DNA of 64,000 nt from Kitasatospora kifunensis (GTDB lineage Bacteria; Actinomycetota; Actinomycetes; Streptomycetales; Streptomycetaceae). Positions 16,331-23,991 of this stretch are shown one piece after another (the stretch's first letter is position 1; every line of letters begins with the position of its first letter). The notes under the pieces were generated by a model. That model did not search any database. It was given only the letters and a program-made list of their open reading frames with translations, and had not been told where the DNA came from. Position numbers and translations under genes: made by a program. The DNA lies in the NCBI RefSeq assembly GCF_014203855.1, contig NZ_JACHJV010000001.1, positions 5,146,001-5,210,000 of the forward strand. The letters are read 5' to 3'.

Positions 16331-17665
16331 GTGGCGAGTCGTCGGCCGGTGCGGGGGATGGCCGTCCTCGCCGCGGGGGCTTTGGTGTGGGGGCTGGCGG
16401 CTACGCCGGCCCTCGCCGACAACATCCGGGATCAGCAGTGGGCGTTGCAGGCGTACGAGGCGACGACCAAGGTGTGGCCGATCAGCCAAGGTGATGGTGT
16501 GACGGTCGCGGTGATTGATACCGGAGTTCTGGCGAGCCATCAGGATTTGATGGGTCAGATACTCCCGGGCGCCGACTTCTCGGGCGATCAGTCCGACGGT
16601 CGCGTGGACAAGGACGGCCATGGGACAGGGATGGCGAGTCTCATCGCAGGTCACGGGCATGGGGATCAGGCCCAGGACGGTGTGATGGGGCTGGCTCCGA
16701 ACGCCAAGATCCTTCCGCTGCGGATTGCTCTCGGAAGCCTGGGTGATGTCCAGGCAGGTCCCGACAGTAGATTTCCAGATGCCCTTCGCTACGCGGTAGA
16801 TCACGGGGCAAAGGTCGTCAACATGTCGTTCGCCGGTGCGATGCGGACCAGCCCCGACGACCGCGCGGCTATCTCCTATGCAGTGGCGCACGACGTGGTC
16901 TTGGTGGCCGGCACCGGCAACCTCGGCTCGGTGGTCTCCTATCCGGCCGCCTTCCCCGGCGTTGTCGCGGTAGGGGCGATCGACCGGCAGGGCAACGTCT
17001 GGGACCACTCGAACCGCGGCCCCGAGGTGACCCTGGTCGCTCCCGGGGTGGGGATCGCCAGCGCGGGCAACAAGTCCACCACCGACTACCGATACGCGGA
17101 CGGCACCTCCGACTCCACCGCCTACGTCTCCGCCATCGCCGCCCTGGTCCGTGCCAAGTACCCCGCGCTGTCGGCCGGGCAGGTCATCCGACGCATGATC
17201 ACCAGCGCCGCCGCGCCCCCCGACCACAGCCAGGTGCCCAACGACCGCTACGGCTACGGGATCGCCTCGCCCTCCAAGGCGCTCGCGCCCAACCCGGCCG
17301 TGGACAACGGGCCGAAGGACAACCCGCTGCTCACTCGCGTCGAGTCGCAGGGTGCGCCGGACTCGTCCTCGCCGGTGGCGGTGCCGCAGGCGGCCGGTGG
17401 CAGTCACGGTGGCGGCGGCGGGACGCCGGCCTGGCTCTACGGGGCCGGTGGTGGGGTGTTCGTCCTGCTCGTACTCGGTGTCACCTTCCTCGTCCGGCGG
17501 GCCCGCCGGACGGCGCCCGTGAGCGCAGCGGTGCCGACCGGCGTTCCGGTCCCGGGCGTCTACCCACCCCAGCAGCCCCACCAGGCTCAGTATCCCCAGC
17601 CTCATCCCCAGTCTCCCTACCCGCCCCAGCAGTACGACCCCGGAGCTGATCCGCGTGCCCGCTGA
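16331..17665 (+). CDS. mycP: Mycosin-type subtilisin-like serine protease (S8)
   Basis: 444 residues. Signal peptide (about 1-32, ending TPALA), protease domain with the triad Asp63 (VAVIDTGV), His97 (KDGHGTGMAS) and Ser260 (DGTSDSTAYVSA), then a Gly/Pro linker, one membrane segment (about 370-390, YGAGGGVFVLLVLGVTFLV) and a Pro/Gln-rich cytoplasmic tail. This is the mycosin layout: a protease fixed to the outside of the membrane that processes or stabilises type VII secretion. GTG 16331 has only a weak ribosome site. A short inverted repeat GTCACC-gtctta-GGTGAC (16287-16304) lies just before it. No EccB, EccC, EccD or EccE gene is visible within 16 kb upstream or anywhere downstream in the window. 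Confidence 0.88.
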   Translation: MASRRPVRGMAVLAAGALVWGLAATPALADNIRDQQWALQAYEATTKVWPISQGDGVTVAVIDTGVLASHQDLMGQILPGADFSGDQSDGRVDKDGHGTGMASLIAGHGHGDQAQDGVMGLAPNAKILPLRIALGSLGDVQAGPDSRFPDALRYAVDHGAKVVNMSFAGAMRTSPDDRAAISYAVAHDVVLVAGTGNLGSVVSYPAAFPGVVAVGAIDRQGNVWDHSNRGPEVTLVAPGVGIASAGNKSTTDYRYADGTSDSTAYVSAIAALVRAKYPALSAGQVIRRMITSAAAPPDHSQVPNDRYGYGIASPSKALAPNPAVDNGPKDNPLLTRVESQGAPDSSSPVAVPQAAGGSHGGGGGTPAWLYGAGGGVFVLLVLGVTFLVRRARRTAPVSAAVPTGVPVPGVYPPQQPHQAQYPQPHPQSPYPPQQYDPGADPRAR

Positions 17666-18125
17666 TAGCACTACCGCCGCCTGCTACTCCTGCTCCCAGA
17701 CCGCACTGCTCCCCGACCTCCCGCCGCGGGAGTCGGTCGCGGTGGACGAGAACTGGCGGGTGGCGCACGCATTCGGTACCGGGTTGCTCGGGTGGCTGGT
17801 GCTGGTCCCGCGTCGGCACGTGACCACCATCGCCGAGCTCACGGCGCAGGAGGCGGCAGCGCTCGGCGGGTGGCAGGTGCGGCTGTCGCAGGCGCTGACC
17901 GAGGTGACGGGGTGTTCGAAGACCTACCTCGCGCAGTTCTCCGAGGCGCCGGGCTTCAGCCACCTCCACTTCCACCTGGTGCCGCGTCCTGCGGAGTTGG
18001 ACCCGCAGTTGCGTGGTCCGGGCGTCTTCGCGCTGCTCGGGAACCCGGCACACCCCGAGCCCGATACCGAGGCGATGGACGAGGTCGCCCGCCGTCTGCG
18101 CGTCTCCCTCCTCGGGCACCCCTGA
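17655..18125 (+). CDS. HIT-family protein
   Basis: 156 residues. The histidine-triad motif reads HLHFHLVPR (about residues 98-106), preceded by LLGWLVLVPRRHVTTIAELT. HIT proteins hydrolyse nucleotide derivatives such as AMP-lysine or Ap4A. An N-terminal CYSC pair (ACYSCSQ) is a zinc-knuckle-like addition seen in some actinobacterial members. The GTG start lies inside the mycosin gene (11-bp overlap), so it is translationally linked to it. No clear functional link to secretion is evident. Confidence 0.85.
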   Translation: MPADSTTAACYSCSQTALLPDLPPRESVAVDENWRVAHAFGTGLLGWLVLVPRRHVTTIAELTAQEAAALGGWQVRLSQALTEVTGCSKTYLAQFSEAPGFSHLHFHLVPRPAELDPQLRGPGVFALLGNPAHPEPDTEAMDEVARRLRVSLLGHP

Positions 18126-18177
18126 CCGGCAGATGGGGAGCGGTGACAAGCCCGGAGGCCGTGGATATGGTCGGCCC

Positions 18178-18561
18178 ATGACCGTATCTGATGACTTCCT
18201 CGTCGGCCTGCACCACGTTCAACTCTCGATACCCCCAGGGGCCGAGCCGCTGTGCCGGGAGTTCTGGGGCGAGGTACTCGGGATGACCGAGGTGGTCAAG
18301 CCGCCGGTGCTGGCGGCCCGGGGCGGCTGCTGGTTCCGCGGCGGTGGCCTGGAGGTGCACCTCGGGGTGGAGCAGGACTTCGCGCCCGCCCGCAGGGCGC
18401 ACCCGGGCATCCTTGTGAACGGGCTGCGCGCGCTGGGCGAGCGGTTGGCCGCGCACGGGCATCCGGTGCAGTGGGACGGGGAGTTGCCCGGTTACGACCG
18501 GTTCCACGCCTTCGACAAGCTGGGCAACCGGCTGGAGTTCCTGGAGCCGAAGCAGGGTTGA
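18178..18561 (+). CDS. VOC (glyoxalase/bleomycin-resistance) superfamily protein
   Basis: 127 residues, one VOC domain (LHHVQLSIPPGAEPLCREFWGEVLGM; GGCWFRGGGLEVHLGVEQDF; GYDRFHAFDKLGNRLEFLEP). Metal-ligand candidates are the His near the start, His in LEVHLGV and the final Glu. The substrate is unknown. There is no Shine-Dalgarno close to the ATG. TATGGT (18166-18171) lies 6 bases upstream, so the mRNA probably starts at the ATG (leaderless). Confidence 0.8.
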   Translation: MTVSDDFLVGLHHVQLSIPPGAEPLCREFWGEVLGMTEVVKPPVLAARGGCWFRGGGLEVHLGVEQDFAPARRAHPGILVNGLRALGERLAAHGHPVQWDGELPGYDRFHAFDKLGNRLEFLEPKQG

Positions 18562-18874
18562 CGGTGCTCGGCCACTCGCTGTTCGGTCCGATGGACGTCG
18601 CCTGCGCCTGGGCCAGGGAGCACCTGCACCAGGTGGACGCCGCCAGGGCCGCGGCTGCGTCGGCCCGGCAGGCGACCAGTAGCGACCGGTAGGCGGCCGG
18701 GTAGGGCGGGCGGGCTGCTGGGTGGAGCCGGTAGAGGGTAGAGCTGGAGTCCCCCGTCACCGCGGCTGCCGGCTGCCTCGTGGGCTCTCGCGGCCTTGGT
18801 GCGATAGTCAGTGCTGGGCCGTGCTGGTTGCGCGGTTCGCGTTGGTTACGCGGTACGTGCTGGTTCTGCTGTGC
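18562..18874. other. Intergenic region, no firm gene
   Basis: A GTG at 18564, two bases after the VOC stop, opens a 42-codon frame (VLGHSLFGPMDVACAWAREH...) ending at 18692 with GC-rich third positions. It resembles no family and has only a weak ribosome site, so I do not call it. The remainder (18693-18874) has short GC-rich repeats such as GGTTGCGCGGTTCGCGTTGG but no terminator or ORF I can support. Confidence 0.5.
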
Positions 18875-19177
18875 TCAGGCGACCAGTTCGCGGGCCTCCA
18901 GGTAGGTCCGCACCACCGCCATGCCGTACACCGGCTGGATCAGCTGCTGGCCTTTGAAGAAGGGCCGGGCGGGCGCGAAGCCGGCTGCGACGAGCAGTTC
19001 GCGGATCTCCGCTATCTCCGCCTCGCTGCGAGCCGTGAAGCGGACCTCCCAGCCCTTCTTGTACGTCGAACCCCGCTCGCCGGCCCGGCGGGCGGGGTCG
19101 GGCTGCCGGACGTATCCGGGCAGCCGGCCCAGGCGCAGCTGTGCCGCGCTCAGACCTGATGTCTCGTCATATGGCAT
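18875..19177 (-). CDS. Small conserved-looking protein of unknown function
   Basis: 100 residues with a well-formed charged sequence: RLGRLPGYVRQPDPARRAGE, STYKKGWEVRFTARSEAEIAE and LLVAAGFAPARPFFKGQQLI. The pattern of one helix (EAEIAEIRELLVAAG) followed by strands suggests a small alpha/beta fold, possibly nucleotide or nucleic-acid related, but I do not recognise it. There is no ribosome site. On the minus strand TACCAT (complement of 19184-19189) lies 6 bases before the ATG, consistent with a leaderless mRNA. Confidence 0.65.
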   Translation of the reverse strand: MPYDETSGLSAAQLRLGRLPGYVRQPDPARRAGERGSTYKKGWEVRFTARSEAEIAEIRELLVAAGFAPARPFFKGQQLIQPVYGMAVVRTYLEARELVA

Positions 19178-19280
19178 GCCCTGATGGTAGGCAATGCCCG
19201 CAGGTCGCTTGTTCCGAGGTAGTCATCCCGGAGCGTGGTCCAGGTCACACCGGTGTCCGACTGCGCTGTACCGGCTGGAC

Positions 19281-19847
19281 TCAGGCCACCACCGGGTCGC
19301 TCTCGGCGATGAGCGGCTCGCTCTGGGCGAACCTCGGCCCGTCCTGGGTCGGGTGCGGGCCCTGGACCGGGTCCGGGCTCTCCTGGGCGGCCTTGGCCCG
19401 GGCGTTCTCCAGGGCGCGCAGCGCGGTCTGCTGGGTGAAGACGAGCAGGCCGATCGTGATGGCGGCCATCACCACGGCGTAGACCAGGTGGGCGGCGGTG
19501 CTGGTGACCGTGACGCCGACGGCGTTGAGGGCGAAGTGGCTGCCGAGTCGCAGCGCGAGCAGCCCGATGGCGACCTTGCGGGTCTCCTTGCCGCGCCACA
19601 GCGCCTTGGCCAGCCGCAGGCGCTTGCGCATCATGGTCATCGAGACGGCGATGTTGGCGACGACCAGCACACTGATCACCGGCAGTAGCACGGGGTAGGC
19701 CTGGTGCAGGTCGTAGGCGCAGGCGAAGACGGCCTCGAAGCCGAAGAACCAGACCGGGAGCTTGAGCTCCTCGATCGGCTCGGTGATGGCGGCGAGTCCC
19801 TTGGGCGCGGCGGCGGCATCGGCTGGCTTGGCGGCCTTCTTGAACAT
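19281..19847 (-). CDS. Membrane protein of unknown function
   Basis: 188 residues with about four membrane segments (LPVWFFGFEAVFACAYDL; YPVLLPVISVLVVANIAVSM; VAIGLLALRLGSHFALNAV; LVYAVVMAAITIGLLVFTQQ). The N-terminus is Lys/Ala-rich and the C-terminus is an acidic cytoplasmic tail. No family motif is recognised. GGGGGAG lies 6 bases before the ATG. The gene is divergent from the AbiEi-like gene across a 312-bp gap. Confidence 0.72.
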   Translation of the reverse strand: MFKKAAKPADAAAAPKGLAAITEPIEELKLPVWFFGFEAVFACAYDLHQAYPVLLPVISVLVVANIAVSMTMMRKRLRLAKALWRGKETRKVAIGLLALRLGSHFALNAVGVTVTSTAAHLVYAVVMAAITIGLLVFTQQTALRALENARAKAAQESPDPVQGPHPTQDGPRFAQSEPLIAESDPVVA

Positions 19848-20159
19848 GGTGGGCTCCCCCGGTTCGGCCCGGCCTCGCGCTGCCCGCCCCGCCGGTGATC
19901 ATGATTCTGCCGGTCGGCGGAACCCCCGCGCCAGTGCGGGCGGATCACCTGTGCGCCATGACGGATGTCATGGCGCACGGCACCGACTGGGCGGTGTGGT
20001 TCAGGGCATGACGCATCCCGCAAGCACTTTGCGTCTAATTACTCCGTTTGAGTGAGGGTATGGCGACTTTAGTGCTGGGCTGTCCCGGTTTGACGACGGT
20101 TCCGTAACGGTGCGTCAGGTTGTGAATGCGGCGACCGGGTGACAGGGGAGGGTTGTCGC
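19848..20159. other. Divergent intergenic region with strong palindrome
   Basis: No ORF is supported. The stretch 20020-20110 is A/T-rich and contains TTGACG (20090-20095), a possible -35 for the gene at 20160. GGGAGGG (20144-20150) is that gene's ribosome site. A perfect 12-bp inverted repeat at 19951-19978 is listed separately. Confidence 0.5.
19951..19978. repeat. Perfect 12-bp inverted repeat
   Basis: GTGCGCCATGAC - GGAT - GTCATGGCGCAC. It lies between divergent genes, 104 bases before the minus-strand start and 182 before the plus-strand start. It is not at a gene end and has no T-run, so an operator or a 5' UTR hairpin is more likely than a terminator. Confidence 0.8.
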
Positions 20160-21284
20160 ATGAGCTACCAGATTCCTTCCTCGGTCCCCTCGCTCGAAGA
20201 GCTGGCCCGCCGCCAGCAGAACGTGATCACGGCGAGTCAGTTGCGCGCCCGCGGAGTTCCGTCCCGGGTGGTCAGTGAGCACTGTCGGCGTGGCGGCCCC
20301 TGGCAGCGTCTGCTGCCCCGGGTCTACCTGCTGCAGACCGGCGTGCCGACCCCGGAGCAGCGGATGTGGGCCGCGCTGCTCTACGCGGCCCAGAACGGCC
20401 GGGAGGCGGGCTGCCGGGAGGGCGCGGTGATCACCGGTGCGGCCGCGCTCGCGCTCTACGGCTTCACCGCCGTGCCCAGGCTTCCGGCGGTCACCGGTGT
20501 GCAGGTGCTGGTGCCCAGGCAGCGCCGGTTGCGGGACGTCGGCGAGGTGCGGATCCAGCGCACCGCACGCGAGTTGGAGGCCCAGGAGGTGCACGGGCTG
20601 GCTTGCGCACCGGTGGCCAGGGCGGTGGCGGACGCGCTGCGGGAGTGGCTCGACTGCGAGGAGGCGGTGGCGGCTTCGTCGGCTGCCGGAGAGGTCGGCG
20701 CGCAGTCCGCCGCACAGCCCGGCGTGCGCTCCCTCGCGGGGGCTGTGCCGCCGGCGGTCGGGCTGGAGCCGCGGGCGCTGCGCTCGGTGCTGCGTGAGGC
20801 GGTCGCCGGGACCAGCGTCGACGGGGGACCGAACTGCACGCTCGCCGAACTGATCGCCGAACTGCGCGAGGCACACCTGATCGAGGTCCCGCGGATCCGT
20901 GCGGGGGTGGACGAACTGCTCGCCGCCGAGCGCGAGTCGGTACTGGGCGGGGTGATCGAGCTGGCCGCCGCCGAGCTGCTGCCCGCCCCGCTGGTCGGCC
21001 CCGAGTTGCGGATGCGCGGCGGCACCTTCGTCGCGGTGCCCGACCTGTACTGGCCGCAGGCCGGGGTGGCGGTGGAGGTCGACTCCGAGCTGCGCTGCGT
21101 CAGTGAGGGTGAGCAGGCCTGGATGCGGGCCGGCCAGCACCGGATGGAGTACCTGGGGGTGCGGGTGGTCTACCTCGGCGCCGAGCGGCTGGCCACCGAG
21201 CCGGCGGCGGTGGCCGAGGAACTGCGGCAGACCTTCCTGAGCGGTGGCGCGGACCTGGTGGAGCTGCTGCTGACGGAGGGTTAG
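20160..21284 (+). CDS. AbiEi-like HTH domain fused to nuclease-like domain
   Basis: 374 residues. The N-terminus (about 8-60) resembles the winged-helix start of AbiEi antitoxins (SLEELARRQQNVITASQLRARG, RGGPWQRLLPRVYLLQTG). A middle region (RQRRLRDVGEVRIQRTARELEA, then VADALREWL) also follows AbiEi-type proteins. The C-terminus (about 285-345) reads VAVPDLYWPQAGVAVEVDSE then GQHRMEYLGVRVVYLGAERL, the D...ExD layout of small PD-(D/E)XK/DUF559-like nucleases. Solitary fusions of this kind are common in actinobacteria with no proven role. There is no AbiEii toxin gene beside it. GGGAGGG lies 9 bases before ATG 20160. Confidence 0.7.
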   Translation: MSYQIPSSVPSLEELARRQQNVITASQLRARGVPSRVVSEHCRRGGPWQRLLPRVYLLQTGVPTPEQRMWAALLYAAQNGREAGCREGAVITGAAALALYGFTAVPRLPAVTGVQVLVPRQRRLRDVGEVRIQRTARELEAQEVHGLACAPVARAVADALREWLDCEEAVAASSAAGEVGAQSAAQPGVRSLAGAVPPAVGLEPRALRSVLREAVAGTSVDGGPNCTLAELIAELREAHLIEVPRIRAGVDELLAAERESVLGGVIELAAAELLPAPLVGPELRMRGGTFVAVPDLYWPQAGVAVEVDSELRCVSEGEQAWMRAGQHRMEYLGVRVVYLGAERLATEPAAVAEELRQTFLSGGADLVELLLTEG

Positions 21285-21306
21285 CGGCTCTGACCGTCAA
21301 GCCCGT

Positions 21307-21894
21307 TCAGCCCAGGACCGGAGCCCCCGTCAGCTCCACCCCGGCCTCGCGCAGCTGGTCGAGCGCGGCAGCCGTGGTCGCGGGTGCGACCCCGGCGGTC
21401 AGGTCGAGCAGCACCCGGGCGGCGAACCCCTCCCGCACGGCGTCCAGCGCCGTGGCCCGCACGCAGTGGTCGGTGGCGATGCCCACCAGGTCCACCGCCG
21501 TCACGGAACGCTCGCGCAGCCAGTCGGCGAGCGTGCTGCCGTTCTCGTCGAAGCCCTCGAACCCGCTGTACGCGGCCGTGTACGCGCCCTTGTCGAAGAC
21601 CGCCTCGATCGCCCCGGAGGTCACCGAGGGTGCGAAGTTGGGGTGGAAGCCCACCCCCTCCGTCCCGGCGACGCAGTGCGGCGGCCAGCTGTCGACGTAG
21701 TCGGGGTCGGCGGAGAAGTGCGCCCCCGGGTCGTGGTGGTGGTCACGGGTGGCCAGGATGTGGCTGTACTCGCTGCGGGACGTGGCGATCAGCTCGGTGA
21801 TCGCGGCCGCGACCTCGGCGCCGCCGGCGACGGGAAGACTGCCGCCTTCGCAGAAGTCGTTCTGCACATCGATGACGATCAGGGCCCGTTGCAT
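21307..21894 (-). CDS. pncA: Nicotinamidase
   Basis: 195 residues. It hydrolyses nicotinamide to nicotinate and ammonia. The catalytic triad is visible: Asp9 (LIVIDVQNDF), Lys102 (VFDKGAYTAAYSGF) and Cys144 (GIATDHCVRATALDA). Metal ligands are in ATRDHHHDPGAHF. The isochorismatase-fold spacing is standard. It lies 165 bp downstream of pncB on the same strand, and the two enzymes act in sequence in the NAD salvage route. The 3' ends of this gene and the AbiEi-like gene are only 22 bp apart. Confidence 0.93.
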   Translation of the reverse strand: MQRALIVIDVQNDFCEGGSLPVAGGAEVAAAITELIATSRSEYSHILATRDHHHDPGAHFSADPDYVDSWPPHCVAGTEGVGFHPNFAPSVTSGAIEAVFDKGAYTAAYSGFEGFDENGSTLADWLRERSVTAVDLVGIATDHCVRATALDAVREGFAARVLLDLTAGVAPATTAAALDQLREAGVELTGAPVLG

Positions 21895-22059
21895 GGCTGG
21901 TTCCTCGCTGGCGGTCGGTCGGGGTAGGGGAGTGGAGTGGGGCCACTCTAGGGAGTGGGGGTGAAGGGCGGAAGGGGCGGCACCCGCTGGATGCCGCCCG
22001 GTGCCCCGCCCGGCGCAAGCGGCCCGAGCCCGAAGGCGAGCCGCGCGTACGCCCACCGG

Positions 22060-23415
22060 TCAGCGCAGCAGCAGCTCGGTGGTCAGCACCGGCTCCCCCT
22101 TGGACAGCTGGGTGGCCGACAGCGGCAGCGCCGCCCTGGCCCGCAGGTGCCGTTCGCGCGCGGCGGCCAGCGGTTCGCGCCCCACCACCTCGCCCGCGCG
22201 CACCAGCGGGACCTGCAGCGCGTGCGGCGCGAGCTGCTCCGGCAGCGGCCCGGTGCCGACCACCTCGGCCTCCGCGACGCCCTCCGCGTCCGGTCGTCGG
22301 GCGGCCCACTTGCGGCCGCCCACACTCGACTTGGCGCCGGCCGAGCGCTTGGCCACCGGTACCAGTGGCGCGTCGGGATCGGCCGAGGCGGCCCGGGCGA
22401 CCAGCTTGTAGACCATCGCGCAGGTCGGGTGGCCGCTGCCGGTGACCAGGCTGGTGCCGACCCCGTAGCCGTCCACCGGGGCGGCGGCGAGCGCGGCGAT
22501 GGCGTACTCGTCCAGGTCCGAGGTGACGATGATCCTGGTCTTCTTCGCGCCCAGCTCGTCCAGCTGGCGGCGAACCCGGTGGGCGAGCAGGGTCAGGTCG
22601 CCGGAGTCGATCCGTACCGCGCCCAGTTCGGGCCCGGCCACCTCGACGGCGGTGCGCACCGCCTCGGCCAGGTCGTAGGTGTCCACCAGCAGCGTGGTGC
22701 CGGTGCCCATCGAGTCGAGCTGCGCGGTGAAGGCGTCCCGTTCGCTGTCGTGCAGCAGGGTGAAGGCGTGTGCGGCGGTGCCGGTGGTCGGGATGCCGTG
22801 GGCGAAGCCGGCCGCGAGGTCGGAGGTGGCGGCGAAGCCGGCGATGTAGGCCGCTCGGGCGGCGGCCACCGCGGCGCCCTCGTGCGCCCGGCGGGCCCCC
22901 ATCTCGATGCACGGCCGCTCCCCTGCGGCGGCCGTCATCCGGGAGGCCGCCGCCGCGACCGCCGAGTCGAAGTTGAGGATGGAGAGGATCACCGTCTCCA
23001 GGATCACCGCCTCGGCGAAGCTGCCCTCCACGGTGAGCAGCGGCGAGCCGGGGAAGTAGGCCTCGCCCTCCGGGTAGCCGTGGATGTCGCCGCTGAAGCG
23101 GTAGTCGGCCAGCCAGCGCAGGGTGGCCTCGTCGACCACCCGTTGGTCGGCCAGCCAGTCCAACTGGGCGGTGGTGAAGCGGAAGTTCTCCACCGCGTCC
23201 AGCACTCGGCCGGTTCCGGCGAGCACACCGTAGCGGCGGCCGTCGGGAAGTCGGCGGGTGAAGACCTCGAAGACCGAGCGGCGGTGCGCGGCGCCGCTGC
23301 GCAGCGCGGCCTGCAGCATGGTCAGCTCGTAGCGGTCGGTGAGCAGCGCGGTCGAGCCGGCTGCCGGCGAGGTGGGCGCGGCGGACTGCGTCGCCGCGAA
23401 TGCCTGGGCGTCCAT
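22060..23415 (-). CDS. pncB: Nicotinate phosphoribosyltransferase
   Basis: 451 residues. It joins nicotinate to PRPP, with ATP hydrolysis, to give nicotinate mononucleotide for NAD salvage. Family marks: LLTDRYELTMLQAALRSGAA at the N-terminus, FEVFTRRLPDGRRYGVLAG, HEGAAVAAARAAYIAGF, the phosphorylatable-His block GIPTTGTAAHAF, VRIDSGDL and a C-terminal VKRSAGAKSS-like loop. The ATG has no Shine-Dalgarno. On the minus strand TAGCAT ends 7 bases before it, so the mRNA is probably leaderless. A 13-bp palindrome lies at the -35 position. Confidence 0.93.
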   Translation of the reverse strand: MDAQAFAATQSAAPTSPAAGSTALLTDRYELTMLQAALRSGAAHRRSVFEVFTRRLPDGRRYGVLAGTGRVLDAVENFRFTTAQLDWLADQRVVDEATLRWLADYRFSGDIHGYPEGEAYFPGSPLLTVEGSFAEAVILETVILSILNFDSAVAAAASRMTAAAGERPCIEMGARRAHEGAAVAAARAAYIAGFAATSDLAAGFAHGIPTTGTAAHAFTLLHDSERDAFTAQLDSMGTGTTLLVDTYDLAEAVRTAVEVAGPELGAVRIDSGDLTLLAHRVRRQLDELGAKKTRIIVTSDLDEYAIAALAAAPVDGYGVGTSLVTGSGHPTCAMVYKLVARAASADPDAPLVPVAKRSAGAKSSVGGRKWAARRPDAEGVAEAEVVGTGPLPEQLAPHALQVPLVRAGEVVGREPLAAARERHLRARAALPLSATQLSKGEPVLTTELLLR

Positions 23416-23422
23416 GTAGATG

Positions 23423-23452
23423 ATGCTACTACCACTTAGCGTCAGTTTGACG
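23423..23452 (-). promoter_or_regulatory. pncB promoter with 13-bp operator-like palindrome
   Basis: CGTCA-gtt-TGACG (23440-23452) is a perfect inverted repeat. On the minus strand it covers the -35 region of a promoter whose -10 is TAGCAT (complement of 23423-23428). A protein bound there would block the promoter. Its regulator is not evident; NAD-related repressors of other bacteria (NrtR, NiaR) bind similar short palindromes, but the assignment is open. Confidence 0.6.
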
Positions 23453-23602
23453 ATTTCCGAGTGGAAGGCCGGGTCGGAATCGCTCCGTGGTCCCCCGGAT
23501 GGCAGCATGGGAGGTCAGAGGAGCTTTCCCGGCTTTCGGTCGGGGGTGCTCCGGTCGGGCCATGCCCGGACCCATTGAGCCACTCGGTGAGGAGAGCCAG
23601 TC

Positions 23603-23896
23603 GTGAGTGTCGCGCCGGCCGAGATCGAACGCCCCGAGGCCGAAAGCCTCCCGGTGGCGGAGCCGGACACTCCGTGGGTGACGATCGTCCACAACGATCC
23701 GGTCAACCTCATGAGCTATGTCCTCTACGTCTTCCAGGCCTACTTCGGCTACCCGAAGGAGAAGGCGCGCAAGCTGATGATGGATGTCCACACCCGGGGT
23801 CGCGCCGTGGTCTCCAGCGGCACCCGCGAGGAGATGGAGCGCGACGTCCAGGCCATGCACGGCTACGGTCTGTGGGCCACCCTGCAGCACGACTGA
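23603..23896 (+). CDS. clpS: ATP-dependent Clp protease adaptor ClpS
   Basis: 97 residues. ClpS binds the N-domain of ClpA/ClpC and hands over N-end-rule substrates. Motifs are intact: TPWVTIVHNDPVNLMSYVLYVF, GYPKEKARKLMMDVHTRGRAVV, and GTREEMERDVQAMHGYGLWA. The N-terminal 20 residues are a flexible tail. The GTG start has GAGGAGAG upstream. The DUF2017 gene follows 95 bp downstream, a conserved pair in streptomycetes, so the two are likely co-transcribed. Confidence 0.94.
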   Translation: MSVAPAEIERPEAESLPVAEPDTPWVTIVHNDPVNLMSYVLYVFQAYFGYPKEKARKLMMDVHTRGRAVVSSGTREEMERDVQAMHGYGLWATLQHD

Positions 23897-23991
23897 CCGG
23901 GCGCCAGGCCCCGCGCCCGGCCGACCGTCAGTCGGCCCAGGGGCGGCGACTGATCAACCGACACCTACGAGAACCGGACGGTTACCTGACG

